Below, piece after piece: positions 45,901-59,200 of a DNA stretch of 60,000 bases. This DNA comes from Hydractinia symbiolongicarpus (lineage: Eukaryota > Cnidaria > Hydrozoa > Anthoathecata > Hydractiniidae): assembly GCF_029227915.1 (NCBI RefSeq), contig NC_079888.1, positions 17,898,001 to 17,958,000 on the forward strand. The letters are read 5' to 3'. How positions within the stretch are numbered: position 1 is the stretch's first letter; each line of letters starts with the position of its first letter. The position numbers and the translations under genes were made by a program. The notes beneath the pieces were generated by a model. That model did no database searches, was not told the origin of the DNA, and was given only the letters and a program-made list of their open reading frames with translations.

Positions 45901-48900
45901 CCGTCCCCGCGATTTTAAACCATTATTTTATAGGAGATATGTTGACGACATATTTCTTCTTTCTTTTAACAGTTCAAAAATGATTGTCATCCCAACATTA
46001 AAGTGGAAACAGAAAATAACAACTTTGTCATTTCTTGAGAAAATGGTAAGTTTACAACTTCAATTTACCGTAAACCTACATTTGGTGGAGTGCAAATTTT
46101 GATAGCTGCAGGATTTGTTCTAATTAGGAATGTTTTCACTGTGAACTCTGTAAATTAAAGGAGGTGCTTAATACCCAGTTAATGTTATTGAGAAATGTTT
46201 CCGTAAAAATATGAAACACTTGTATAATCATAGAACGTCTGTTGAAGAAAAGAAAAACAAGTTGATTATTGTGTTCCTTTTTTTAGGCTTTGTATCGTTA
46301 CAAACAAGTACTAAGTTACAGAAAGCTCTACGCCTAAATGTTGTGATCTCATACCTGCTGCGTTTCAGAACTCCTAAGGACCTAACATATGGAATTGTTT
46401 ATAGATTGTGGATGTAATGTTACCTATTACGGACAAACCAACAGGCAGCACGTTAGTGAGCACATACGAATTTTAGCATTAAATCAGCGGCATTATATTT
46501 ATTTGAAGAATTATGATTTTATGACGTTATGATTATTTAGTTACGTCTAGTTATATAAATCAAAAATTGTAAATTTGATAGTAGTTGGAAAATGAATGGA
46601 TGACCACCTGAAACGTCGCAAAAAATGTCGTTTTTATATACACAAAGGTCAAACACCGCTCGTGCAGGAGCTATGGTTTCAAGCAGCATCGATTATTAAA
46701 TTTTACTCCAAAACCTAATCAATAGATCTTGAAAAGAGCTTTAAAGTAAATATATTTTTTGTAAAATTGATCCTTTTGTACGGATGAACACAGTACCATA
46801 TTTGTTTCTGAAAAAATCGATAAAATTCTGGTAAACCCTAATACAGTAATAACCGGGCTGTACTGGAAAATATCGCCAGAGGTTTAAGTGCCGACCGAGC
46901 TTGCGAGGTCGGTGCAATGACTGAGGGCGATATTCTCGGTACAGCACGGAGTAATCGGTTATTATTGTATTTGTTAACTAAGTTAGAAAAAGTAAAAAAT
47001 AAGAATTCCTGTTTACTTCTTATAATTTTCATAGTGCTAGTGGATTATATTATTCTTGGATGTTATATTATTTATTATTTATGATTACATAATTATTGGA
47101 TTATTAACACTCAAGGTAAAAAATCGAAAAACAAACATTCTATGCAGAATTCGAAAGTCCCTATAAATTAAATCTTTGTGAACATTACGATGCTTGACAC
47201 TTTCAAATGTGCAACTAAAATTTAGTTACAGCGAATATTGAAGTAATTTTTTTAACTAGCTACGCAAGTTAGCTAGCCAAGAATAACATGGGCTTTAGCG
47301 AGTTTTATATTGACTGAGTAACCAAAAATCTGAAGAAAGGAGTCTGAAAATGGGTGGAGACGTATTTGTTATAATATCGTCATCCTATATTTAGTATTTT
47401 TAATAAAACTGGATATCAGATCATCGTTTTTTATGGACAACATAGCTAGTTGACTAGCTATGTCGAAGAAGCATCCAGACGAAATTTTCGTCGTCAATTG
47501 CGCTAAGCCAACCAGAATGCCTAAAAACCCGTATTGCCCGCTTGCAAAATCCAGACGGTTAACAATGATAAAAGTAAACGCTTAATATTTTATTTTATTT
47601 TTTAAAGATCACGCTAACCTTATATCTTTGTGAATCCTTATTTTGATTTCACAAGGAAAGCTGCTGCCAACTCTTTGTTTTGTCTGTAAAATCATATCTT
47701 TGATCATCTCAGGATGTTTAATTAAATGAGCGCCATAACCTTCTGCCATTGCCCATCTAAAAAAACAACATCGATCAAATCTAAAATTGATAGTGCGTTA
47801 AATTGAACGAACGACAGGTCCCCCTACCTCCAAAAAGAACATTTAAACAAAAAAACAACTACCAACCTTTGTGGGCATCCACAATTTAATCCAACAGCGT
47901 CAGCATATCTAAAAAAAATTGTTTATTATACAAAACAAAAAATTATAAAATTGATTTGTGAACATATCATTCAGTAACTTACGGCTGTATCAACTCTGTA
48001 GCGTCAGCAAGATCTTTGCCATTATTTGCAGCAAACTGAACCACGAGAGGTCTGTCTTCTATAAATGAAAAGAAGGTAAAATTAAGCTAGTCCACAGTCA
48101 ATGTAAAATGCAAGCCATATTAGTGAAGAACATCAATCACATTTGAAGAAAAGGATGCATTGTTGATCAAACACACGGACTCAAACAACAAAAGGGAAAA
48201 CATGCTTCATTTAAAGAACACCTAGGATTATGCAGACAAAAATTAGATGTTTTAGAGTTCATGTAAACTATTATGGTAAGTATTTAAGTATAAATGGCGT
48301 CAATAAGAAGACGTATTGATTTACAGTATACGTCAGTCTTGTATGAACTTAAAATCAAGGTTACATATACAAGAATAGACTCAGAAAAGAAGCCCTATCC
48401 AAGCCTACAACGGCTTTCCATTATATTACTAACATTGAGAATCATATTTGCATTTATTGTATTAGTCGCCCCGACTTCTTGTTAGCAATTTCCGTTTTTA
48501 GTGCAGATTTTTCTCTTGGTTTTGATCAAAAGTAGTATAAAGAAATTATGTACTAGGATTAGTTGTGAAGTCGACATCTCTTGCATGTTTCGATTTGACA
48601 AAGGATTCAGATATGATCATCGGAGTGTAAGCTAGATCGCAGCTGTATCTGAAATAAAGTGTCTTGGGGAGCTCAAGCAATTATATTCGAAATAAAATAC
48701 TAGCATATGTTTCAGTACAATGACAGCTTATTGGGTTTAGAAATTAAAGATAAATTAAGTGTTCATAATTTTAAAAATAATAAATTACAAACAAACAGAC
48801 CTGTAAACCAATTAAAATTGAAACTAAATAATGGGGAATCAATTATTGTGTAAAGGAAAACTCACCTCCGTACTAAATGTCGAAATGCTTGTCTAAATAT

Positions 48901-49037
48901 AAAAGAAAACAATATTACGATTCAAAAAGTATCAACTAAGGAGAGCAGTAAACAATGAGAAAGAGATTCTCTTACTTTGAATATCTCACCATGGGAGCGC
49001 AAATGCGAACAATATCTTTCTCTTCAAACAGTTCCAT
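42904..49037 (-). CDS. DUS4L: tRNA-dihydrouridine synthase, DUS4L type (10 exons, last exon not found)
   Basis: A flavoenzyme family that reduces uridine to dihydrouridine in the tRNA D-loop (Dus4 acts on U20a/20b). Exons: 49037-48976, 48892-48866, 48648-48554, 48058-47983, 47908-47867, 47756-47619, 44474-44360, 43948-43855, 43363-43278, 42991-42904. All have GT-AG borders and joins in frame, giving 274 codons plus one base. In order one sees ICAPMVRYSK, CDLAYTPMII, RPLVVQFAANN, NCGCPQR with the catalytic-type cysteine, IKIRIHKD, ITVHGRT and VVANGDI (FMN-site motifs), GVMAAQGMLNNPAM and FHHHLIYMTEK. The human protein has Arg in the Ala-Arg-Gly motif where this has Gln. The start is the ATG before ELFEEKDI. 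About 25-35 C-terminal residues are missing. Exon 2 has 27 bases. Confidence 0.92.
45100..46560 (+). mobile_element. Penelope-like element fragment (RT plus GIY-YIG region), antisense in a DUS4L intron
   Basis: Broken plus-strand frames give ENYKKLKL (about 45422), PVYELAKFSVPKLSCLS (45547-45600), DFTSLFTNIP (45682-45711), RRYVDDIFLLS (45932-45964, RT catalytic motif), a VSLQ-type piece and TKLQKALR (about 46310), and CNVTYYGQT then VSEHIR (46417-46472), which resembles the GIY-YIG endonuclease start. This order is that of Penelope-like elements. Many stops and shifts make it inactive. It occupies the 3.1-kb intron between exons 47619 and 44474. The ends are approximate. Confidence 0.75.
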
Positions 49038-50126
49038 ATTACCTTTCTAATATATGTTCTGTTTTGAAAATAAAGGGTTTTAGGTTCAATATAAAGCCAC
49101 TATAGTAACAAGAAAGATGAATTATTCTGACGAGTATTTTTAAAGGATACATGGATGTTGGTAAACGATGTTTTTTTTATATCAAAACGGTAACCCTAAC
49201 CCTAACCCAAATTAAATTAAATCTTAAAGTTATCTTGACTTATCCAACCTTTTCTGAAGACTTCAAAGTTTTTATATTTCTTAATAGTTACCTGACTTAT
49301 CGAGTTAAACATTATACACAGGGGTAGAAAAACACCAAAAAAGTAAGAAGAGACAAATTTTTAGAGACAACGAAAAAGTTTAAAAATTTACAACGTAATA
49401 AATTAACCAATATATACAATCAAAATCACCAAAAAGAAACAAATAAATCGATAAAAACTGTACATTCTTTAAAAGCACCGATTATGTTGTTGGATTTCAT
49501 GCTCAAACACTTTTTTTATAAAAAACGAGTCATTTTGAGTTTGACCCAACAAATTTGAAAAAATAGCTGATAATAAATGGTACTGAAAACATTGAACACC
49601 TTCTTTTGCGAATTTAAATATTAACTTTGGGGTGCTACAATCCTGGACAAAATATTTGTGAATAGACAGAAAAAATCTAAGCTCCGCACAAAAGAATTTT
49701 AAGCTTCAAAGTTAAAAGAAAATTTAGGTTATTCTTCTCGACCCTTTTGATTCAACTATTTTGTCCAAACTCAAAGAGCTTTACAAGCCGTAACGTTGAT
49801 TTTTGTGCTGTGTTCGCATAACAGAATGCTCCATTGTGTTTGGAGCAGAGCTTACCTGGTCTAGGATCAGTAGAAGTAGCCGGCTACATTTGATGCTATA
49901 TGTCTGTTTAGAAAAATAGCACAAAAAACTAAAAGTAATCCACAAACTTTTATCTAAGATTGTAGTATTAAAATTCTTTCAATATATATTAAGTTATGTG
50001 TGACTTGACATGCGTTTTTCTGATATTTCTTGGAATGTTTTAAACACTAGAATAGCTCAGCCAATTTTTGTTCAGGGGTTTTGTTCAGCTTTCAGACCAT
50101 AAAAACGCAGTTGCTAGTTTTCCATA
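49038..50126. other. Interval between DUS4L start and IFT122 3' end
   Basis: It should hold the DUS4L promoter and 5' UTR. A possible splice acceptor precedes the DUS4L ATG at about 49050, so a non-coding first exon is possible. A short telomere-like run lies at 49191. No other gene was seen. Confidence 0.5.
49191..49208. repeat. Short interstitial telomere-like run
   Basis: TAACCCTAACCCTAACCC, three copies of the animal telomere hexamer. Too short to be more than suggestive. Confidence 0.6.
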
Positions 50127-50156
50127 TTTATTTGACAGCTACGGAAACTGTCAAAT
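50127..50156 (-). promoter_or_regulatory. IFT122 polyadenylation signal and 3' UTR hairpin
   Basis: On the minus strand AATAAA lies at 50132-50127, 71 bases after the IFT122 stop. A perfect 9-base stem (ATTTGACAG, arms 50130-50138 and 50148-50156, 9-base loop) overlaps its 5' edge. Confidence 0.5.
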
Positions 50157-50202
50157 GCTACGAAACAATAAATAAAGCTAAAAAATTTATCTATACAATA
50201 TA

Positions 50203-53200
50203 TTAAATAAAATCTTGTTTCGCTCGACAGAATGGACAGTAACCTTGTTGCAAGACCAAAAGTTCGAAATCTTCGGAGTGGAACAACTATAACGGAAAAA
50301 AAGAATGCAAAACAGTTTGTTTGTTTGTTTGTTTACAAGTGTTAATAAGATAAAACAATGACAGTCAACCATGCTATTTCCCTAGATAAATATATTGCAT
50401 TAATTCCAGTAAACTTTCTAATTGAAATTGTGGAGTTATTAGACAAATAATTAGAGCGTACAAGTAACACAAAATAAGTATAAAGCTAGCAAAGATGACA
50501 TTGTTGATGTCGAAACACATTTTTTGCAAAGCTTCTTCTGTTTTATTTACCAATCTTAAAATTTTGCGAGATTTAGTGTTTTTTCTCTCTCTCTGATTGA
50601 AAAAAATCAAGTGTAAATAGAGCAGGTGAACACGGCACTATAAATTGAAAAATCATCACTTACATTAAAACATGATTGACACATTGTGATGGAGATGTCA
50701 TCAAGTATATTACGAAAGAATTGATATCTCAATGGTGAAGGCCACTTTTTCACAAACACTGATGTACGAGGTATTTTTCTCAAAGTTGGTCGACCAATCA
50801 CGAGAGGTGTGTACTCTCCTCCACCTTGCTCAAATGACATTAGCTTTGTGGCGAAAGGATCGTCATCTTCGTCCATACCGGAGTCTGCGCCGTCCATACG
50901 TAGCGATTGAGAATCTAAAAATTGCAACAGCAATGAAAGATTTAAAAAAAATAAAAAAACACTACTAAGCACGAAACCTTATTTACAAGTAATTCACAAG
51001 TAAAGAGAAATGTTGGCCTAACTATCCGCATGGGTCACCAAGTTTTTAAGAATATATAGGAAATTTTAAAATATGCATATTCGAAGTACACGCCAAGGTT
51101 TTTAACAGTTTTATACCGCATAATGACAATTCTATTTGCATGTTTTTTAACTCACTAAAAGGCATGCGTTTTGGAAGAAAATATTTCGAGATCGGAAATA
51201 TACGGTATAAATAAAATATTCGTTGTACGTTCGATTGTATGCAAAATGATTCCTCTAGAAAGATGATTTTATGAGGCTACGTTTTTTCACTAACATTTGT
51301 CACACAGCTTTTAACCAACCAATAACAACATAATAAATCCAATAAGCTAATAATTATCTGCGTTTGGAAGCTTGTAAAACAGGTGGTAGATTCTCACTCA
51401 TTCGCTGCACAAAGATGGACGTTACACAATACAGCTCAGTTAGACTATGTACAGTTTGACAGAAATGATTTTTCTAACTACACATAGCTGTCCATAGGTG
51501 CATTGAAGAGTCTGGTGACATGTAGCACGATCGACTGCTGGTGTAATGGATTTCAATATCATCAACTCCGACTTCAAAGGTTTGAAGTTCAAAGCCAACT
51601 CTAGCCCAGCAAATGAGCCATGTTACGTGATAAAGCATTACGATTTTACTTCTGAGTAACAACAAAAACACAATTAACTTCAAAGGAGACCTACTTCCTT
51701 GCTGAGCGGTGTTATCTTGCCATCGATCAGGTGATGCATCAACTAGGGTGTCCATGTTGATCAACTTCATGGCTTCTTCGTCGCTGCAATAATAACACAG
51801 ATAGACGTTATATGATAACATAAGAAAAGCTAATTTAACATCAGAAATATTCGGCAGCAGAAATAAAACAAGAATAGATACTTGAAGATATAAAACATAT
51901 CCGGATGGAAACATTCGCGAATTTCAGGTCGTTTCGCGAAAGCTTATTGCATAAAAAATTAGTTTGACTTATTCGCTATAGTTTACATGGAAAATTTTTT
52001 CGTTTTATTCGATTTGTTAAAAAAGGGTCAAATGTTAGTAAGGGAGAAAAGAAACAAAAAATAAGGTAGCAATATGTCTCGCTAACCCAAGCAACATACG
52101 TGATGAATCAAGCGACAAAATTAAAATGACTAATATTTTTCACCATTTGCAGAAGCCTTAGCTCTCGATAATTTCTAATTTTTAAGGGACAAAAGAATTT
52201 AATAATTGAAGTTAACATCCTTCCTCACACTTCGTCCTAACTTGAAGATAAATCTTAGTTACCTTATGTCATCGTCGACAACAAATTCCACCAATGGCAA
52301 CGTTTCTAAAATATCGAAAGATACATTATTATATTTCATTTACATAAGAACTAAAACAGAATAGACAATTGATCCAAATGGAAAATCGTTTAAACAATCC
52401 CTTAAGCATCCCAAGTTTTTTAAACTGCTTAACATTCTGACAACTTTTTCTATGCAAGACATATATCATGGATACTAACCAAATCCAATAAACGAATGAA
52501 TGAAAGGTTGAGAACAATTGATGCATTGATTCCCTTTGTTGTTCAACAGAGGGTTGGTTGTTGAACATCTGTAGCACATGTGAAGAAGGTCCTAGAAAGA
52601 AGAATTGTAGGTAGATACACAATTGCAACTCATTCACAACTCAACATACAATTGTTGAAAATAAATAAATGCAGGCTTCGTTTAAGTTAAATAACACCTG
52701 TGGCATTTGCACTCCAGTAAGGTGACATCTACTACGTTAAAAATAAGTGAAGGTTAATAACACTTGTTAGATTTGCTTTAACTTAAAAACAAACCTGGCT
52801 ATCTTGAAAAGGTTTTGATCGAATGGTAATGCTACCCAAGTCAATAAGTTCCTGATATCTATCGGGTATACGAAGTGTCTAGATGGAGAAAGCAAAGCAT
52901 ATATGGCTATGTTTCCAAACATTGATCTATTTAACATCTGAGACAGTGTGTTTTTGAGATATAAGGAAATGTACCTGCAGTTTATCAAAAGCATATCTTG
53001 CCAGTTTGTATGCACCAAGACTTTTACCCTGTTTTGCAACAGCAAATAAAGCATGGCTAATATTTACGTTAAAGAAATAGTAATTGATAAATAAAAAAGT
53101 AAATGTGAAATAGGTATGTATTTTTATGGAAAGTTGAATTCCATTTAATTTGTTTGGATGAGACAACATCAAATTTATATTCCCTGGATGGCGTCCTATT

Positions 53201-56200
53201 AACGCAATTTTGATCCTTTAAAGGAATTTAATTTCGCAGGTGAACCCAATTTTTGCGAATTCTGCAAACTGGCAAAAAATCGTTGATTTCGTATGAAAAG
53301 ATACACCCTGGAAACGCCATGTGGAACTTCTTTAATCAGTGAATGCAATAAGAATCTGCCCATATTGAAGAGTGGTTCAGGCATTTGAGATGTAAATGGT
53401 TCTTCCTACAAATAAAACACATGTGATATATCTTTTGTTAATAAAACATTATGAAATAACTTGTTCACCATAGCAACATTTTTTATAACTATACTGTCAA
53501 AGTGTTTGAAAAAATTACTAAATATAAAGAAGTAAGAGGTTTGCATACCATAAAACGTTGGATAGTGTGATACACGTAATAAATACTAGCTTTCCTTTGA
53601 AATTCATAAAATTTTTCTAGAATATTATCCTCTAAATCTTTCAGTTCACCTGAAAAGGAGGATAAGTGATTGTTAGTAAATCAAAAAAATGCAACAATAA
53701 TATAATACATCGGCAAATATTCAATCTCTATTCTATGTTGTGCAACAATGTGAAATAAGAGATGTTGCACAAAAAATGTTGCAGAAATAGAATCTCTTCC
53801 GTCAACAACTGTTGCAAAAGCAATAACAAATCTTGTTGGAAAACAAGCTTTAGCTAAAACAAAAAAAAACATTGGTATACCTGATTGTTTTTGACCAGCG
53901 ATATCAAGACATTGCATGGAAAGTCGCCAAAAATAATACCCTGCATCGTTGAATCTAAAATACACAAACATACATCTTGCATCATCAAGGGCTGAGCAAG
54001 GCCGGACGGTAGAGTCCTTCATTTTTTTTTCTATTTCTGTTCATAAATTTTATCATTGCCATCTTTCTACAGGAAGCCTTATTTCCATTTCCATTTAGTT
54101 CAGTTGCATTGTCTCTTGTACAATAATGAAATTGTTTAGGTTTGTGAAGAGACAACATTGGTGTTTTTTTTTCGCATGGAGAGATGCCTTTCTTGATTAT
54201 TGTGACAGAAATAATTCTGCATGAAAAGCTTACCTGTTTTCTACGACAGCATTTAATGTGAGTTGTTCCAACACTTTTACGGCATCAGTTCTGCGTCCAG
54301 CGTTGTGGAATGCTATATTGAATAAATACAATTTGTGTAGCACTAGACCACCCAAAAGTTAACAACAATTTAAAAAACGAACAAATAATGTTGTTAAAAA
54401 ACACTAAAACGTCGGAATTAAAACTACAGTGACAAATAAAAACGTTTTCGGAGCAAGACCACGCGCCACATATGTCAGATCCAAAAATATGTACAATCGT
54501 TGTCATGCTAAACAAGTTCCGCTAGAAACAGTAGTTCATAAAACTGATCTACTAAAAACTTCATCGTTAATTAATAATTTATGATTGCTAAAACCGAACT
54601 TTTGTTTATATTGGGAGTCGATCAGACGTTTTGCGCGTGTGTTAGCACGTGCGCGTACGATCACACGGCTCTAACGTCAAATTGCTTTGCTACAATCAGG
54701 CCCGTAGAAAAATCCACTTAAATAAGAGTACATTGGAGTCAATACACAAAAAGTTTGAAAAAAATTTCAAAAATTGATGAAGAAAATGTATAGGATCATT
54801 TGACGAACGCTTAAGGATATATAAAGGTTTAAAAAATTTCTGAGGTTAGCAAAGTCCCCTTCCCTCAAAAGTGCAAAAAATTGGGTGCAATAACTGATTA
54901 TTTTTAAAAAATAAAGATGGATAACGTGTCTGCTTCTACACGCAATATAATACTATTGCAGAGTCATCATTTGTAGCAAAGTACAAAAAATTACCTGCTT
55001 GAGCTTCATCAAAACGATCATTTTCAGCCAACCAATTTGCATACGGTACATAAACTTCATCCTAGAGTAAGCGTAACCCATCAGAATACATATATCTATA
55101 TAAAGATATATTTGGAACTATTCATAAACAAAATACCCCTACCTTTAATTCTGGATGTTTCTCAGCCAAAAGGAAAGCCTAAAAGAAAAGTATATTGTCA
55201 ATTTGTCATGATATATTTTAGCTCATCAGCTATGTCCAATGTATGGTTACTTTGTGTATTTAAAAGAAGTATAACATTGTTACAAAATTGATTTTGCACA
55301 ATTGTTCTAAAATCATCAAGATTAGTCATTCTTTTTTTCTCTTTTCTTATGGCCAACATTCAATTTGCAAAGAATTTTAGATTGTCAATAATATGAGAAC
55401 ATCTAGATTTACAGACTCTGCATAGTTATACCCTGAAAGGATCACCAAAACTTAGTGTTCTTTAAAAGAACAGAGTCATTAAAAAATGAATAAAACAACG
55501 TTCTTACTTCATCCCATTGTAATGATTCAACATACAACTTGACCAACTGCTTCGTATCTCCAAGTTTTAAATACATTTCACCAGCATAATTAAACTAAAA
55601 AAAAGTTTATCAAAATGAATAAGACATTCACAAAGATGGTTTGTCGTCTTTTGGGCAAGTTAACATCGAGAAATTTCATAGGTTTTTTGTAACGCCACAA
55701 AATTTACTGCGAAATCTCGATCAGCCTTTAAATTGAAAAATTAAATTCAAGAAATTTCTGTTCTTTAAAAACAAAGATAGCAGCCTCGTTTTCACGTGTT
55801 GATCATTCGGTGGTATGGAACAAGGATTTTATCCGCTATTCTTAAAACAAGGTTCAGTTTAAAATTTTTCATATTTATACCCTATATAAACAAGGGTGTA
55901 GTTGATCACATGACCGTGGAGAAACTTTGGAAAAAGTAGTGTCGTCTAAATAAGAACATGGACACTCCAGGTTTAAAGTGAATAACACACAGAAAAGTGT
56001 GGGGAAGAGGATCTTTAAAGTGTAAAATTCCTCTCCCGTGAAAGCAACAGAAATGCATAAAGCGTGATAGTGACTTTTGGTAAACACTTCAGTTATGATT
56101 TCACCTACCTGACGAAGTTGTTGCAGGTACTGCGCACATCTTGTTAATGGTTCTTTATCAGCTTTGTTTAGGTTACGTCCCAATTCAACCAATCTAAACA

Positions 56201-59200
56201 GTTAACATATATAAAAAACACAAAAACATATTTGAGAAAACTGGGTAATTTAGTCAACTTAAACAATTGCCTTACTTTTCGCTCCAACCATTCTCTCCAA
56301 GAATTTCAACAGCTTTTAAAAACTCGCCAGCTGCTATAAACATATCACTGAAAAAATATGATGACATAGTTATAATTATTGAAATTATTTACCCAGGACA
56401 GGCTCCTCAGTTCATATTAGTACGTACAAAACCATTAGAATAATAAAAATTAAGGAGGCGAGACTAAAAACAGTGTAAAAATAAACACGTTAAAGCGCAA
56501 AATCGTTTCTGTCTAATGATCACATTATAAATGTGAAACTTCATCGATTAAGACGTAAAAACTCACACAGAGTTTAAATTATTTCAAGAGATTTTCTATA
56601 TAAAACTTAAAAAACTTAAAATTCTTTAAAATATTTATGTAAATGTTGTCCTTTAGTTTTATTGACCTTCGCTAACGCTAGTTTCTAAACATTCAGACTG
56701 GCAACACTAGGTACAAAGAAAGTGCACTGAAATGGAGACACAACAGACATTATATTATTGTGGCAAGAGATGCTATAAAAAACAAGAAATGAATGAAAAA
56801 ACTCACGCTGCAGCTCTAGGATCGTTTGTTGTTTTGCACCATTCCGCTTGTTTTTTGATCAGCTTTTTCACATTGCGCTGATCACTACTACCAAGAAATT
56901 CTTTGGCGTATTCAAACATTCTTAAATCTGTAAACATCTCCAAGGCCTTAAAGAAGAAAGAAGAAGAAATCCTTTAATATTTTATGAAGTTGTATGCAAC
57001 CATTTGCATATACAAAAGTTCTTACATTTGTACATGTTGTCTTAGCAGCAGGGATAAACAAGGGAATAACTTATTATGGAAATTTGTCGAATTTTGTTAA
57101 ATAAAAAAATCCCAACTCGGCGGTTAGTAAACATTATAAACCAGCCTACCTTTTCCTCGTTACCAGTACTTTTGTACAACTTAGCTGCTTCATGAAAACG
57201 ACCCTAAAAATTGTATAAAGTCGTAATAATAATTCCATCACTTAAAACACAAAAAAAACGCCATCCACAATCAACTCCTACCTGATATGCATATATGTCA
57301 GCTAAAAAGACATGATTACTGATTCCACCACGTTTTCGTCTCTCCTGGATGAAAAAAAAAGTTGTCAGTATATGACACTAATGGCGAGCCTATGAAGGTA
57401 CTAAATTATAGTAACGTGCAAAAACATTCTACAGTTCTTCTACTTGACATAATATAAAGCGCATTATAACGTTTCAAGGCCTTGGGCCATAGTACTATTA
57501 TTTTGCCGAAAACATCTTATATTCGTAAGACCACCCGGCTAAGCATACAGATTTACAAAAATAGCATCAAAGAATACTAATTTTCAAAGTCGTAAATATT
57601 TCGCATCTTTTGCTTAAAAATTTGTGAATTAAAGTCAAACCTCGATACTGTGAATGAGTTCCAAAAACTTCAGATCTCGAACTCGAACAAACGCCTACAA
57701 CAATAGCAAAAACAGGAAAGTTACTGTTCGAGTCTTTATTTGTAATATTTACACTCCAGAATTATAATAAAAAATGAGGTGAACAAGAAGAAATTCATTT
57801 TTATTACAGAAACAAAGATTCTTGAAATTCCAGATTACATTTTTGTGAGGTTTATAAATTTGGACAAGCGTTAAGTTTTAAAACATTACTACTTTATATC
57901 TAACATATCAACTTACAAGTTTTGCAATTTGGTATTCTGAACCCTAAAAAAAATTATTAAAAAGTAAAAACTATAAAGAAAAACAGCAAAAAAATGGAAA
58001 CAGGTGGAATATACGAAGAAGTCAGATGGAATAGTGAATTAAAAAATATTGTTAAGGACACCAACCTCAAGAGCAGCCATTGCTAATGCACGCCAGTCAC
58101 CATCAGTAACACCAAGACATGCAATCCTGTAAGCATCTCTATTAAAAAATATATCGACTCATTCAAATGTCTACCATATAAAAAATGCACTTGACGACAA
58201 CTACTAAATAAAGCCAAAGTCTAAAGCTATATTCGTTTAATGATAGTAATGATAGTGAACGTTGGTGCAACAAAGTGAAAGATATTACCTGAACATTTTC
58301 TTTTCCAAATATTGATACATTGGAGTGGACTAAAAATAAATCATTTTCTTTAAATGATACAGTATTTATGTTACCGTATTTCAAACACATCTTTACATTT
58401 ATGTAAATGTCACAAAACATTTCATGGTTAAACTGGTTACCTGTGGAACTTCAACAGAGGACATGTTGTAGACATGAAGACAAAAAATACGGGAGCCACA
58501 AAATCCAACAACAAATCCCTAAAAAGAACAGTAAGATATAAGATTGACTTTAATTGCAGGAATTAGGGATACTGAAGGTTAACTGATATAAATAATTGGC
58601 ACTTCTTAATAAGAATGTAGTATTGTAAAGTTAGATCCACTCACAGGAACTTTCTGTTGGTGCACTGGGAAGCTGCCAGCCTTTATATTTAACATGCCAC
58701 CACCAGAAAAACATAACATGTCCTAGATGTAATAAGTTAATAGCGTGTAATTATAAAAAGTTTAAAGCAAGCAAATTAAAATGAAATGAAGAAACTTACA
58801 TCATTGTGTGTATTCCAAGCAACGCTGTTCCCATTAGGCTCCTATCAATGCAAAAACCAATGACATATTTATTGCTGACACTTCAAAATATAATTTCATC
58901 TACTTTAAAAGTAGTAATTTTCGCAAAACCTTGTTTTGAGAGCCAAAAAACTTTTGCTAATTTCGGAAATTTGCTGATTTTGAATTTTTCCGAGAATTTA
59001 AATTTCGCTAATTCATGGGTATAACGAAATAAACTATATATTTTGCGTTTTATAGAAATCAAATATTTCACAGGACCTAACTTTTACGATTTAGGCAAAA
59101 AGTTTCTACCCTTAAAGTACACTTTACTCTACAGCAGGATGCTAGCAGAAAATTAGAAAATTTAGAAAATTAGAAGCATTTTTAATAGCAGCATTTTTTT

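Noticed and set aside
47619-47756. Loss of a catalytic cysteine in DUS4L (His in GYGAHL)
   Set aside because: The catalytic cysteine of the family is the one in NCGCP, which is present; the other position varies.
52695-52728. Possible short IFT122 exon with cysteine codons
   Set aside because: The flanking exons 52878-52795 and 52591-52480 join in frame and match the family directly without it.
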